NCBI GenBank assembly: GCA_049889815.1
Contig: JBMHCR010000004.1
Location: 1-32,275, forward strand
Reading direction: 5' to 3'
Source: JBPOFY01 sp049889815
Lineage (GTDB): Bacteria; Verrucomicrobiota; Verrucomicrobiia; Opitutales; Coraliomargaritaceae
DNA length: 32,275 nt
Part shown: positions 1 to 8,027 of the stretch, in pieces
How the letters are laid out: each line of letters begins with the position of its first letter
Position numbering within the stretch: the first letter of the stretch is position 1
The notes under the pieces: model-generated
Told to the model about the DNA's origin: nothing
Databases searched by the model: none
Seen by the model: the letters and a program-made list of their open reading frames with translations, nothing else
Program-made: the position numbers and the translations under genes

Positions 1-497
1 AAACCGTATTTCGTCCAATCACCAGCAACCTGCGTCTTGCCGGCCCAATAGGTGCCATAACCTGCGTTTTGTGCGACATGACCAATCAATAGCGGTGAAC
101 TCTCATAAAACGGCCACACCTGATAGCGCCCCTTATCATCAATAAACTCTCCCTTGGCTTTATTGTGCCACCATTTGTGCAGGTGCGCATAGCGCCCGGT
201 CATGATCATGGCGCGAGCCGGCGAGCAAACTGTAGCCGACCACGCATGTTTCACCCAAACACCCTCAGTCGCTAAGCGATCCATTACCGGAGTCTTGGCT
301 AAATACTTCGCATCCGATGTATCACTACGATCCGGAGCCGTCCAAACAGAGCTGCCATAAATAGGAAACTCGCGCGCGCTGATATCATCCGCGTAATAGA
401 GAATGATGTTCGGTTTGCCCTGCTCAGTGCCGCTAAGCACAGAAGTTACTGAAGTAAAAAAGAATACCGAAAATGTGAAAAATCTAAGATACATCAT
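1..497 (-). CDS. Secreted formylglycine-dependent sulfatase, N-terminal part (cut by window edge)
   Basis: About 165 residues are visible with no stop, so the C-terminal part lies outside the window. A hydrophobic signal segment (residues 3-22) is followed by the start of a sulfatase alpha/beta domain. The metal-binding Asp pair is in YYADDIS (D37, D38). The formylglycine signature CSPARAMIMTGR lies at residues 91-102, with Cys91 as the residue converted to formylglycine and Arg95 as its partner. Families with this motif hydrolyse sulfate esters on carbohydrates, so removal of sulfate from fucoidan-type chains outside the cytoplasm is the likely role (inference). The usual GKWHLG active-site block appears as GKTQVAG (residues 153-159), so the His is replaced by Gln. 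Two ATG codons sit in tandem at the start. The stop of the upstream esterase gene is only 5 bases away, indicating one operon. Confidence 0.9.
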   Translation of the reverse strand, partial: MMYLRFFTFSVFFFTSVTSVLSGTEQGKPNIILYYADDISAREFPIYGSSVWTAPDRSDTSDAKYLAKTPVMDRLATEGVWVKHAWSATVCSPARAMIMTGRYAHLHKWWHNKAKGEFIDDKGRYQVWPFYESSPLLIGHVAQNAGYGTYWAGKTQVAGDWTKYG

Positions 498-502
498 ACC
501 TG

Positions 503-2002
503 TTAGTTATCAGTTCTAAAGGGTGCAACCGGTAGCCCCAGTCGGTCATAAAGGTTTACTACCGGGTTGTTTGCCCAAGCATAACGAACCGCTACGGGAG
601 CAACGACCTCGTCGGACCAGACTCGAACCGTGTTCCAGTCGACGATCTCGGCCTTTGCCCAAACATGGTTCCCATCAGCACCGACGATCGAGAAGCCGTG
701 AATCTCTTCAGTATCGAACGCATATAAGCCATGCTTCACATGATCGAAAGTGATGATTACACTGTGTCCATCGATCTGCATCGAACTGAATCGAGGGCTA
801 TCGGCGTGGATGTTATAACCGTAGTCATTCTTCAAGGCGTGGCGCAATAAACGCTTAGAGACAGTTTCCTTATCGCGTGGATGAATGTCGCGCTCCTCTC
901 CGGTATCAATAGTAATGGCCTCACCCGTATTCACGACACTCAAGGTCATCGACTGCGCCTCACGAAGCTCGGCCCAGCCACTCTTTCCGGGTTTAGACAG
1001 CTCAGGCGTATGGTCCGCCAATTGCGCCCAATAGAATGGAAAATCGCCCTGTCCCCATCGCTCGCGGAGTGTGTGGATCAGCAAGGGAAACGAAGTCTGA
1101 TACAACCTTGGGTTCCCGAGATTACTCTCTCCCTGATACCAAATCACCCCTCGCAAACCATAGCCCACTGTAGGGCTCACCATCCCATTCCAAATGTTTG
1201 ACGGGCGATGCCGGCCAATACGGATATCATCCGGGCGCCAACGCTTCGGCGCAGGACGACCAGCGGCCTCCCAAGCGTCGAAATCTGCAAGTTCCTGCGC
1301 ATAAACAGAATCGGAGTATGTTGCAGAGCGCTGATCCCAATACTCCAAAATTCCTGCGTAGTCACCCGCAGCATCCAAGGCGTCACGTGGAATCCACGAT
1401 TCGATTGGCGAGCCACCCCAGGCGTTGTTTACCAAACCAATGGGAACGTTCAGGGTTTGATACAGCCCACGACCAAAGAAGTAACCCACCGCTGAAAAGC
1501 CGGCCACCGTTTTCGAAGAACAGACTTCCCAGTTTGCCTCGAAGTCGAATTGAGGCTCACCAGAACCCTCGAGAGGTACTCTAAAGAATCGAATGTGTGG
1601 ATTGTTCGCCGACAGCTTTACCAGATCCGCATCATAAGAAGATGCAACATTCCATGCCATGTTGGACTGCCCCGAACAAAACCACACCTCGCCGACGAGC
1701 ACGTCAGCGAAGGCGACCTGAGAATCAAGCCCTGAGACCTCGAGCACCTTCGGCTCAAAGCTTGCATTCATCGGATCCAGCACCACCCGCCAGTGTCCAT
1801 CGGCAGATGCTACGGCTTCGTGTGATTGGCCCGCAATCGAAACGACCACTTTCTCGCCGGGATCTGCGGTTCCCCAGACCGGATTCTTCTGCTGTTGCTG
1901 AAGCACCATATGGTCACCGAAAATACTCGGTAGATTCATATCCGCACGCAAGCATAGCGCGCTCAAGAAAAGCAGAGTTAGGAGTTTAAGAGAAGCAGAC
2001 AT
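503..2002 (-). CDS. Secreted sialate O-acetylesterase-like SGNH esterase
   Basis: A 499-residue protein with signal peptide (residues 1-20) and all SGNH-hydrolase blocks of the sialate O-acetylesterase family: block I GQSNM with nucleophile Ser113, the WYQGESN block at 288-294, and the late DIHPRDK block giving Asp372 and His374. RPSNIWNGM (266-274) is also typical. Family members remove O-acetyl groups from sugars, so deacetylation of the algal polysaccharide is probable; the real substrate cannot be read from sequence. I chose the ATG at 2002 because it starts directly at the signal peptide; the open frame runs 35 residues further upstream but that extension looks non-coding. It is followed after 5 bases by the sulfatase gene and preceded by an AraC gene on the same strand about 100 bases upstream. 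Confidence 0.9.
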   Translation of the reverse strand: MSASLKLLTLLFLSALCLRADMNLPSIFGDHMVLQQQQKNPVWGTADPGEKVVVSIAGQSHEAVASADGHWRVVLDPMNASFEPKVLEVSGLDSQVAFADVLVGEVWFCSGQSNMAWNVASSYDADLVKLSANNPHIRFFRVPLEGSGEPQFDFEANWEVCSSKTVAGFSAVGYFFGRGLYQTLNVPIGLVNNAWGGSPIESWIPRDALDAAGDYAGILEYWDQRSATYSDSVYAQELADFDAWEAAGRPAPKRWRPDDIRIGRHRPSNIWNGMVSPTVGYGLRGVIWYQGESNLGNPRLYQTSFPLLIHTLRERWGQGDFPFYWAQLADHTPELSKPGKSGWAELREAQSMTLSVVNTGEAITIDTGEERDIHPRDKETVSKRLLRHALKNDYGYNIHADSPRFSSMQIDGHSVIITFDHVKHGLYAFDTEEIHGFSIVGADGNHVWAKAEIVDWNTVRVWSDEVVAPVAVRYAWANNPVVNLYDRLGLPVAPFRTDN

Positions 2003-2103
2003 GATTGAGTAAGTTTGGAGATGCAGGATTATGTAACAGAACGACAGAATTCTGCAGTCAAATCGAGTTTTCTTTCGTGAGCCAACCCCGCTGAGAACAA
2101 CAA

Positions 2104-3117
2104 TCAATCACGATACGCGTTGGGGGATACCCCCATCACCTTCTTGAACAGTCGCGAAAAATAGTATGGGTCGGCAACACCGAGTTGTTCGCTGATTTCC
2201 GAGATGCGTAAATCAGTGCTTTTAAGCAATTCGCAGGCACGCTGAACCTTCAACCGGTTAAAATATTCAATGGGCGGATGACTGAATTGCTTGCTGAAAA
2301 GTGTGGTATAATAGTTGGGGTTCATCGCCGCAACGGATGCCAGTTCTGCAATGGATAAACGTTTCGACAGATTCGCATGCATAAACTCAATGCTCTTATC
2401 GAGTAATTCCTCGGCAGATTTGGATCGAACTTCCGGCACACGCATGAGCGAATAGATCAAGCCAAGCAGCTGCGCGAGCGCACCCGATGCAGCTACCAAT
2501 GTCGGATACGTATGCACACGACTCATGTGCTGATATACCTGCTCGAAGCATATACGAAATTCTGAGAATTGTGAAATATGCAGGACAGGCTCACCTTCTC
2601 TTTCTCGCAAGGCAGCTTCGTAAGCCTTCGCTTGAGTCCCTTGGAAATGCACCCAATACACCTCCCATGGATCTTCGGTGTCTGCACCGTAAGCGTGAGG
2701 GACATGGCTCGGAATCAATGCTGCCATGTTTTTTTGAATGATCCAGGTCTTGCCGAAGAGTTCGACCCATCCACAACCTTTTGAGCAGTAGATCAAAATG
2801 GTATCATAACTCCCCTCGGGCCTAGGTAGATAATGCGATGGAATCGCCTGGTGCCAGCCGGCGCGCATACATAAGAGTTCTGAGGTGAACGGTCGCTGCA
2901 AAAAATCCTTCCGCAGTTCAGCTGCCAAATGCGTGACTCGCATGCCGGGCACACCACCTCGTAAGGTATAGCGTAAATCACTGAACGGAACCTCATCCAG
3001 CTCTTCGAAAGATAAGCCCTTTGCTCTCAGTAAATTCGATATCAGAGATTCAGTTCTTTCTTTCTGATGCACGCTTTCCATCTGAGAATAGTTTATCTTT
3101 TTCGGTTTATCGTCCAT
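2104..3117 (-). CDS. AraC-family transcriptional regulator
   Basis: A 337-residue regulator. The middle part (about 75-160) looks like an AraC ligand-binding cupin, with the stretch around PSHVPHAYGAD and VYWVHFQG typical of sugar-sensing members. The last 100 residues carry two helix-turn-helix motifs: the first around LSIAELASVAAMNPNYY, the second around ISEISEQLGVADPYYFSRLFKK, ending in the usual GVSPNAYR. It is divergent from the GH29 gene starting at 3169, with only 51 bases between start codons, and precedes the esterase and sulfatase genes on its own strand. Control of one or both neighbours is therefore likely (inference). The effector is unknown. Confidence 0.92.
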   Translation of the reverse strand: MDDKPKKINYSQMESVHQKERTESLISNLLRAKGLSFEELDEVPFSDLRYTLRGGVPGMRVTHLAAELRKDFLQRPFTSELLCMRAGWHQAIPSHYLPRPEGSYDTILIYCSKGCGWVELFGKTWIIQKNMAALIPSHVPHAYGADTEDPWEVYWVHFQGTQAKAYEAALREREGEPVLHISQFSEFRICFEQVYQHMSRVHTYPTLVAASGALAQLLGLIYSLMRVPEVRSKSAEELLDKSIEFMHANLSKRLSIAELASVAAMNPNYYTTLFSKQFSHPPIEYFNRLKVQRACELLKSTDLRISEISEQLGVADPYYFSRLFKKVMGVSPNAYRD

Positions 3118-3145
3118 TCAAAAATAGAGCTGCAGCATGTATTAT
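3117..3145 (+). promoter_or_regulatory. Candidate promoter of the first GH29 gene pair
   Basis: TTCAAA (3117-3122), a 17-base spacer and TATTAT (3140-3145) resemble a sigma-70 promoter, with the start codon 23 bases after the -10 element. The -35 element touches the start codon of the divergent AraC gene, so a regulator bound here could act on both directions. This is pattern matching only; the -35 fits four of six bases and the -10 five of six. Confidence 0.35.
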
Positions 3146-3168
3146 CCAATCCAACAACCCAATTTATC

Positions 3169-5253
3169 ATGAAACTTCTAAACCAAACACCCCTCCACTG
3201 CCTTGCTATCCTCATTATGAGCACATCACTTACCCATGTAGGTAACGGCGACGAAAGTGTCAGCGTTACTGTATCGTCTGCAAGCAATGAAGCGCTCGAC
3301 CAGGAAACGCCCTATTTCTTGCCTGAGTGGCCCTCCATTGCGAAACACCGCACACCTGAATGGTTTCGCGACGCTAAATTCGGCATCTATAGCTGCCTGG
3401 GTCCACCTACGATCGGCACACAGTATCAAACAACTGAATGGTATGCATGGGCGATGTATAAGACCGAGCCAACTTGGTGGACGAATGGACCACGCACTGA
3501 TATTAAAGACGGTTCATATGGCGTCTTTGATCTACACAAAGAGAAGTTCGGCGATCAGAACGAGTTTGGCTACAAGGACTTTATCAAGCTTTTCCAGCCG
3601 ACTGAGTTCAATGCAAAGGAATGGGTCGATGTCTTCGAAGCATCGGGTGCAAAGTTTGTTGGCCCAATGGCAGTTCACCATGACAACTATATGCTGTGGG
3701 ACTCCGCACTTACAAAATGGGATGTTAAAGACACGGTCGGTTTTGACATGGTCGGCGAACTTGAGAAAGAGATTCGCGAGCGTAACATGAAATTTGTGCT
3801 CACCTTCCACCACGCATTTAGTTGGTGGTTCTTCTACCCCTCCTACTCCTACGATGGCGGGCAACCCGGCAACGAAGACCTCTACTGGCGCCCTCACCCT
3901 TTCTCTAGTCGCAACGACAGTTTCGCCGAGTATCCAGACGAAGCGTACGAGCAACACTGGTATGAGCTACTTGAAGAGGCCTGCACCACCTATTCACCGG
4001 ATCTGATCTGGTTTGATATGGGGCTTGAGTTGCTTAGTGAAAAAATCCGCCAGAAAGCTTATGCCCGCATTCTCAACCATGCACATGATCAGCAGCAACA
4101 GATCGGCATATCCTACAAGATCAAGTATAGCGTAGCGATCCCACCGAAGTCCGGTATTCTGGACTACGAGAAAGGACGCTCCACCGTTACCCGTGAGGAA
4201 CCTTGGTTGACCGATACCCCTCTCGGCGGATGGTTCTACAATGGCCGCAAATCGCGCTCACCCGAAGCAGTGATCGAGATCTTAACTGACATTACCAGTA
4301 AGAATGGCTGCATGATGCTTTGCGTGAGTCCGAAGCCCGACGGCACCTTGCCGGAGGATCAAGTCACTACCCTAAAGGCGGTCGGCAAGTGGCTCGAAAT
4401 GAATGGCGAAGCCATCTATAACACACGTCCGTGGGTGATCGCAGGTGAAGGCCCAACCGAACTGGCAAAGGATGACCACTTCAATGAGAACTGGGAGGCG
4501 ATCTATACCGAAAAGGATCTACGCTATACTCGCAGCAAAGATGGAAACGTCATCTATATTACCGTTCTGGATCGCCCATCTACCGGCAAGGTCACCGCGA
4601 CACAACTGGCTGACATCTACCCCTATCTCGAACGTAACGTCGAACGCGTGCAATTGCTCGGCACCGATCAAGCAATCGAGTGGTCACGTGATAGCAAAGG
4701 CCTCCACCTCGAGTTTCCGGATAATGCGCAAGGAGCGCACGCATGGTGCTACAAGTTGACCCTAGGCTCCAGAGCTGAAGAAGGTTCCGCCATATTCGAT
4801 TGGTCTGAAGTCCCAACCGGTTCAAACTGGTGGGAAACCTACAACTACAGAGAAGCCGACAACGGAGCCATTCTGATCACGAGTGGTCGTGCCGCCGCTG
4901 ACAGTATCGCAGGCAATGCGGTGAAGGCTAGCTATCAAGCCGATGTCACTCCCGGCACCTTCAAGGTCCAAGTCGGTGGCGTGAATCGATCATTTAAACT
5001 CAATTCCGTCGATCTCTCAGCCGTCAACTCGAATGGGGAATTCAACCCGAAGCTTGTCGGCATGCTGAACGGCAAAGTCCAATGGACCATTGATCCGGAT
5101 ACAGATGGTCAAATGCGCAACTACAGCAAAGCCACCGAAGGCGATTCAAGCCTGCCGATTGACTCGATTCTGTGGGAAACCGGCGTTTCCAGCAATCCTG
5201 ATGGACACCAAGGCAACCGCCTCGACAATCTGCATGTGACCATCGTGGAGTGA
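3169..5253 (+). CDS. Secreted GH29 alpha-L-fucosidase-like enzyme with C-terminal extension
   Basis: A 694-residue protein. The N-terminus (MKLLNQ..., residues 1-26) is a signal peptide, which decided the start over an upstream ATG at 3067. GH29 hallmarks follow: PEWFRDAKFGIY at 63-74, the HHDNY motif at 170-174, the strand YSPDLIWFDMG with Asp283 as candidate nucleophile, the SKNG block (377-380) followed by PDGTLP, and NTRPW at 418-422. GH29 enzymes release terminal alpha-L-fucose. The His that normally follows KFGIF/Y is Cys76 here, so fucose recognition may be altered. After the catalytic and usual C-terminal beta domain, about 155 residues (from about 540) form an extra, probably beta-rich, region I do not recognise. 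It is closest in style to the product at 11461-12945. It forms an operon with the GH29 gene 34 bases downstream. Confidence 0.9.
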   Translation: MKLLNQTPLHCLAILIMSTSLTHVGNGDESVSVTVSSASNEALDQETPYFLPEWPSIAKHRTPEWFRDAKFGIYSCLGPPTIGTQYQTTEWYAWAMYKTEPTWWTNGPRTDIKDGSYGVFDLHKEKFGDQNEFGYKDFIKLFQPTEFNAKEWVDVFEASGAKFVGPMAVHHDNYMLWDSALTKWDVKDTVGFDMVGELEKEIRERNMKFVLTFHHAFSWWFFYPSYSYDGGQPGNEDLYWRPHPFSSRNDSFAEYPDEAYEQHWYELLEEACTTYSPDLIWFDMGLELLSEKIRQKAYARILNHAHDQQQQIGISYKIKYSVAIPPKSGILDYEKGRSTVTREEPWLTDTPLGGWFYNGRKSRSPEAVIEILTDITSKNGCMMLCVSPKPDGTLPEDQVTTLKAVGKWLEMNGEAIYNTRPWVIAGEGPTELAKDDHFNENWEAIYTEKDLRYTRSKDGNVIYITVLDRPSTGKVTATQLADIYPYLERNVERVQLLGTDQAIEWSRDSKGLHLEFPDNAQGAHAWCYKLTLGSRAEEGSAIFDWSEVPTGSNWWETYNYREADNGAILITSGRAAADSIAGNAVKASYQADVTPGTFKVQVGGVNRSFKLNSVDLSAVNSNGEFNPKLVGMLNGKVQWTIDPDTDGQMRNYSKATEGDSSLPIDSILWETGVSSNPDGHQGNRLDNLHVTIVE

Positions 5254-5287
5254 ATCCATATTCCAAATTAACTAATCTTTAAATATT

Positions 5288-6856
5288 ATGAAACAGGTAC
5301 TGCCCCTACTGCTTTGTGCTCTGGCGACTCATTGCTACGGTCAATTAGACACACAGCACCCCTACGTCAAGGGACCCTACGAGCCGACCTGGGATTCCAT
5401 GGTTGAACAGTATGAAACACCGGAATGGTTCCGAGATGCAAAATTCGGACTCTGGGCAACTTGGAGCGTGCAATGTGTGCCGGGCAGTGGCGACTGGTGC
5501 TCCATGTTTCTATACAAACCCGACCCGATCAACTCGTGGTGGGAAGAACGCGGCAACGAGTGCTACGACTACCACCTCGAGCACTACGGACATCCCTCCG
5601 AAGTAGGTGCCAAGGACTACATCCCTCATTTCACTGCTGATAAATGGGATCCGGACAAACTCATGGAGTTGTATGTAAAGGCCGGTGCCAGATACTTCGT
5701 GGCACTCGCCAACCATCATGATAATTTCGACAACTGGGACTCAAAGCACCAGCCATGGAACTCGTTAAGGATGGGACCTAAACGCGACATCATCGCGGAG
5801 TGGCAAAAAGCCGCAAAGAAACACAATCTACCCTTTGGCGTATCGGTGCACGCGGCACGATCATGGGGCTGGATGACGCCGGCATTCGGAACCGATAAAG
5901 AAGGTCCCAAAGCCGGGATTCCCTACGACGGACACATGTCGAATGGAGATGGAGTTGGTAAATGGTGGGAAGGCAACGATCTCCGTAAACTCTACGGACC
6001 ACCTCGCGACCGCAACACGCCTCCGAGTCAGGAATACCTTGATGCCTTCTATCTCAGGACACTCGACCTTATCGACAACTACGATCCTGAGCTACTCTAT
6101 TTCGACGACAAGCAGGCGCCACTGGGCCAGGTCGGAATGAAAATCGCCGCGCACTACTACAATCGCTCTATCGAACGACGCGGAAAAATGGATGTGGTTT
6201 TAAATACTAAAAAGAATGACGAACTGACCAAGCAAGCGCTGGTCGATGATGTCGAGCGAGGATCTAAGAATGAGATCGATACAAACCCCTGGCAGATTGA
6301 CACCTGTGTGGGCTACTGGACTTATCGCCATAACGTCACCTATAAGACACCGGATAAAGTCATTCATATGCTCCTCGATGCAGTGAGTAAGAACGGAAAT
6401 CTACTTTTGAATGTCCCAATGAAAGCTGATGGCACGATGGACGCCTCAGCGGTTAAAACAGTCGAAGCAATTGGCGAATGGATGGCGATACACGGCGAAG
6501 GCATCTACGAAACTCGACCATGGGAGGTTTACGGTGAGGGTGTCTTTATCGATACAGCAGGTCACAACTTGGAAAGCAAGATGCACTCGTATACACAAAA
6601 GGATTTTCGATTTACCAAGAAAGACCAGACGCTCTATGCATTTTGCCTAGTCAATCCAAACGATGATTTACTCATAACATCCTTGGCTAGCGGTGCCCGC
6701 AATAAGCCACACCTAGTCGCAAGCGTAAAACTACTGGGAAGCGATGAACAGCTCTCATGGAAACAGACTAAGGACGGACTGGCAATCAAGCGCCCTTCAA
6801 AACTTCCGACACCCTATAGCATTTGTTTTGAGATCACCTTTCATAATAGCATTTAA
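5288..6856 (+). CDS. Secreted GH29 alpha-L-fucosidase-like enzyme
   Basis: A 522-residue protein with signal peptide (residues 1-18) and a complete GH29 layout: PEWFRDAKFGLW at 45-56, ANHHDNFDNWDS at 141-152, the strand DPELLYFDD with Asp273 as candidate nucleophile, SKNGNLLLNV at 367-376 and ETRPW at 408-412. The fucose-pocket His after KFG is Thr58. The loop between residues 195 and 250 is long and rich in Gly, Pro and charged residues, unlike the neighbouring GH29s, which suggests a different leaving group. Exo-release of fucose or a modified fucose outside the cytoplasm is the probable role. It is co-transcribed with the GH29 upstream (34-base gap); no Shine-Dalgarno is obvious before the ATG. 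Confidence 0.88.
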   Translation: MKQVLPLLLCALATHCYGQLDTQHPYVKGPYEPTWDSMVEQYETPEWFRDAKFGLWATWSVQCVPGSGDWCSMFLYKPDPINSWWEERGNECYDYHLEHYGHPSEVGAKDYIPHFTADKWDPDKLMELYVKAGARYFVALANHHDNFDNWDSKHQPWNSLRMGPKRDIIAEWQKAAKKHNLPFGVSVHAARSWGWMTPAFGTDKEGPKAGIPYDGHMSNGDGVGKWWEGNDLRKLYGPPRDRNTPPSQEYLDAFYLRTLDLIDNYDPELLYFDDKQAPLGQVGMKIAAHYYNRSIERRGKMDVVLNTKKNDELTKQALVDDVERGSKNEIDTNPWQIDTCVGYWTYRHNVTYKTPDKVIHMLLDAVSKNGNLLLNVPMKADGTMDASAVKTVEAIGEWMAIHGEGIYETRPWEVYGEGVFIDTAGHNLESKMHSYTQKDFRFTKKDQTLYAFCLVNPNDDLLITSLASGARNKPHLVASVKLLGSDEQLSWKQTKDGLAIKRPSKLPTPYSICFEITFHNSI

Positions 6857-6983
6857 AATTACTTAAAATTCAGCTTAAGGGTAAAAGTCCAGCTTTTCTA
6901 AAGCGGTTCAGCCTACTACCTGCGCCAAGGGGAATCCAAATTAATCTACGGTAAACCGACGCTAAAAAAACTCACTCAAAGAA

Positions 6984-7991
6984 CTAGCACTTCAGCACAA
7001 TCGCCGACGAGGTATTGTATTTCCCGCCACGAATTGCTGCGAACATATACTCCGGCTTGCCGTCTTTCATGAGCATTTGAGCGCGCTCGAAGCGCCCTTC
7101 CCACTGGAGGCCGGTTGGCGGCTCGTCGAAATAGCGATGTGAATTGTAATACGCAATCTGCGGCTCACCCCAATCGATACCATCGTCTGATTCGAAGTAG
7201 AGACCGTATTCGTGATTCCAATACCCCATGTCGCGCATCACCAACTTGAACTTGCCATCTTCGTGCCAGACGTAGGCGTCTTCACACTGCGCATCGGTGA
7301 CTTTCTCACGAAGATTGATCAGCGGACCACCCTCGCGTTTCGCCCATGGACCATTGATATCTTTAGCAGTCGCTAAGCCGTAGGTCCGGTGTGTGTTGCG
7401 CCAGTCGCCGGTCGCTTGATCTTTCTCCCAATCTTTAACGCACCAGGACTTATAGTAGAGCCAGAACTCACCGTTCGGATGCTGCAGCAGCGCGGGGTTA
7501 CTCGTAAGCATCGAATTCCATGCTTCAGGGTCGGCAACCGGCTCAAGGATCGGCGCATCACAACGTTTCCATGGACCATAAAGTGAGTCGGAGGTCGCCA
7601 TACCGACACGCTTGGTGCGGATCGTCCCATCGGAATTGCCCATGTAAAAGAGCACGTATTGATCACCGACTTTATGAATCGTCGGGTTATGGATCGTCAT
7701 CGAATCCCACCAATCACCTCCGCGGCCGGTGAGCGCGACATCGACTGTTTCATAGGGACCTTCGGGCTTATCCCCTACCGCGTGAGCAATCTCAGAAACG
7801 GTCAGCCAACCGATGTGCTTGGCATCACTCCGCCAACGCGAATAGAACACATGCACCTTACCATCCGGTCCGTAAATAGGCGAGGTTCCCCAAACATCAT
7901 AATCCGGATCTTCGAGAATTCTACCAACGGGACTGAGGCGTTTGCAGAACTCGGATTCAACTTCGGGCGGAGAGACTTTTTGATCGGACAT
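6984..7991 (-). CDS. Cytoplasmic five-bladed beta-propeller glycosidase-like protein (GH43/GH117-type fold), copy A
   Basis: A 335-residue protein without signal peptide. Repeating blade signatures of the GH43/62/32/68/117/130 superfamily are visible: ILEDPDYDVWGTSPIY near the N-terminus, HVFYSRW, WDSMTIHNPTI (95-105), YVLFYMG, LTSNPALL (162-169), FWLYYKS, and QCEDAYVWHEDG (235-246). Acidic residues in DPDYDVW (D28, D30) and CED (E237, D238) are candidate catalytic groups by analogy with the fold. I cannot assign it to one numbered family. Lack of a signal peptide suggests it works on imported oligosaccharides. It is the last gene of a minus-strand run after two GH29 genes and the nucleoside-hydrolase-like gene (36-base gap). 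A paralogue, roughly half identical by eye, lies at 19465-20529. Confidence 0.75.
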   Translation of the reverse strand: MSDQKVSPPEVESEFCKRLSPVGRILEDPDYDVWGTSPIYGPDGKVHVFYSRWRSDAKHIGWLTVSEIAHAVGDKPEGPYETVDVALTGRGGDWWDSMTIHNPTIHKVGDQYVLFYMGNSDGTIRTKRVGMATSDSLYGPWKRCDAPILEPVADPEAWNSMLTSNPALLQHPNGEFWLYYKSWCVKDWEKDQATGDWRNTHRTYGLATAKDINGPWAKREGGPLINLREKVTDAQCEDAYVWHEDGKFKLVMRDMGYWNHEYGLYFESDDGIDWGEPQIAYYNSHRYFDEPPTGLQWEGRFERAQMLMKDGKPEYMFAAIRGGKYNTSSAIVLKC

Positions 7992-8027
7992 TATATAGGA
8001 TTCGGCTGCAGTAACTGTTAAATAAGC

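Noticed and set aside
1597..1989. 130-codon plus-strand open frame inside the esterase gene
   Set aside because: It is antisense to the conserved SGNH blocks, with low-complexity Arg/Pro/Ser-rich translation typical of a shadow frame.
2045..2054. CAGAATTCTG palindrome between the AraC and esterase genes
   Set aside because: Ten bases is short enough to arise by chance and no related site was found nearby.
2003..2107. N-terminal extension of the esterase
   Set aside because: The 35 extra residues precede a good signal peptide and overlap the AraC stop; the ATG at 2002 is a better start.
3532..3957. 141-codon minus-strand open frame inside the first GH29 gene
   Set aside because: It lies antisense to strong GH29 motifs and shows no domain or signal of its own; it is a shadow of codon bias.
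6857..6983. Terminator between the convergent GH29 and propeller genes
   Set aside because: Only short, weak stems (for example AAAAG/CTTTT around 6885-6899 and CGG/CCG near 6950) are present; none is convincing.
6984..7991. Calling the propeller protein a GH43 arabinofuranosidase or GH117 anhydrogalactosidase
   Set aside because: The fold pattern is clear, but no motif unique to either family could be verified, so only the superfamily is claimed.
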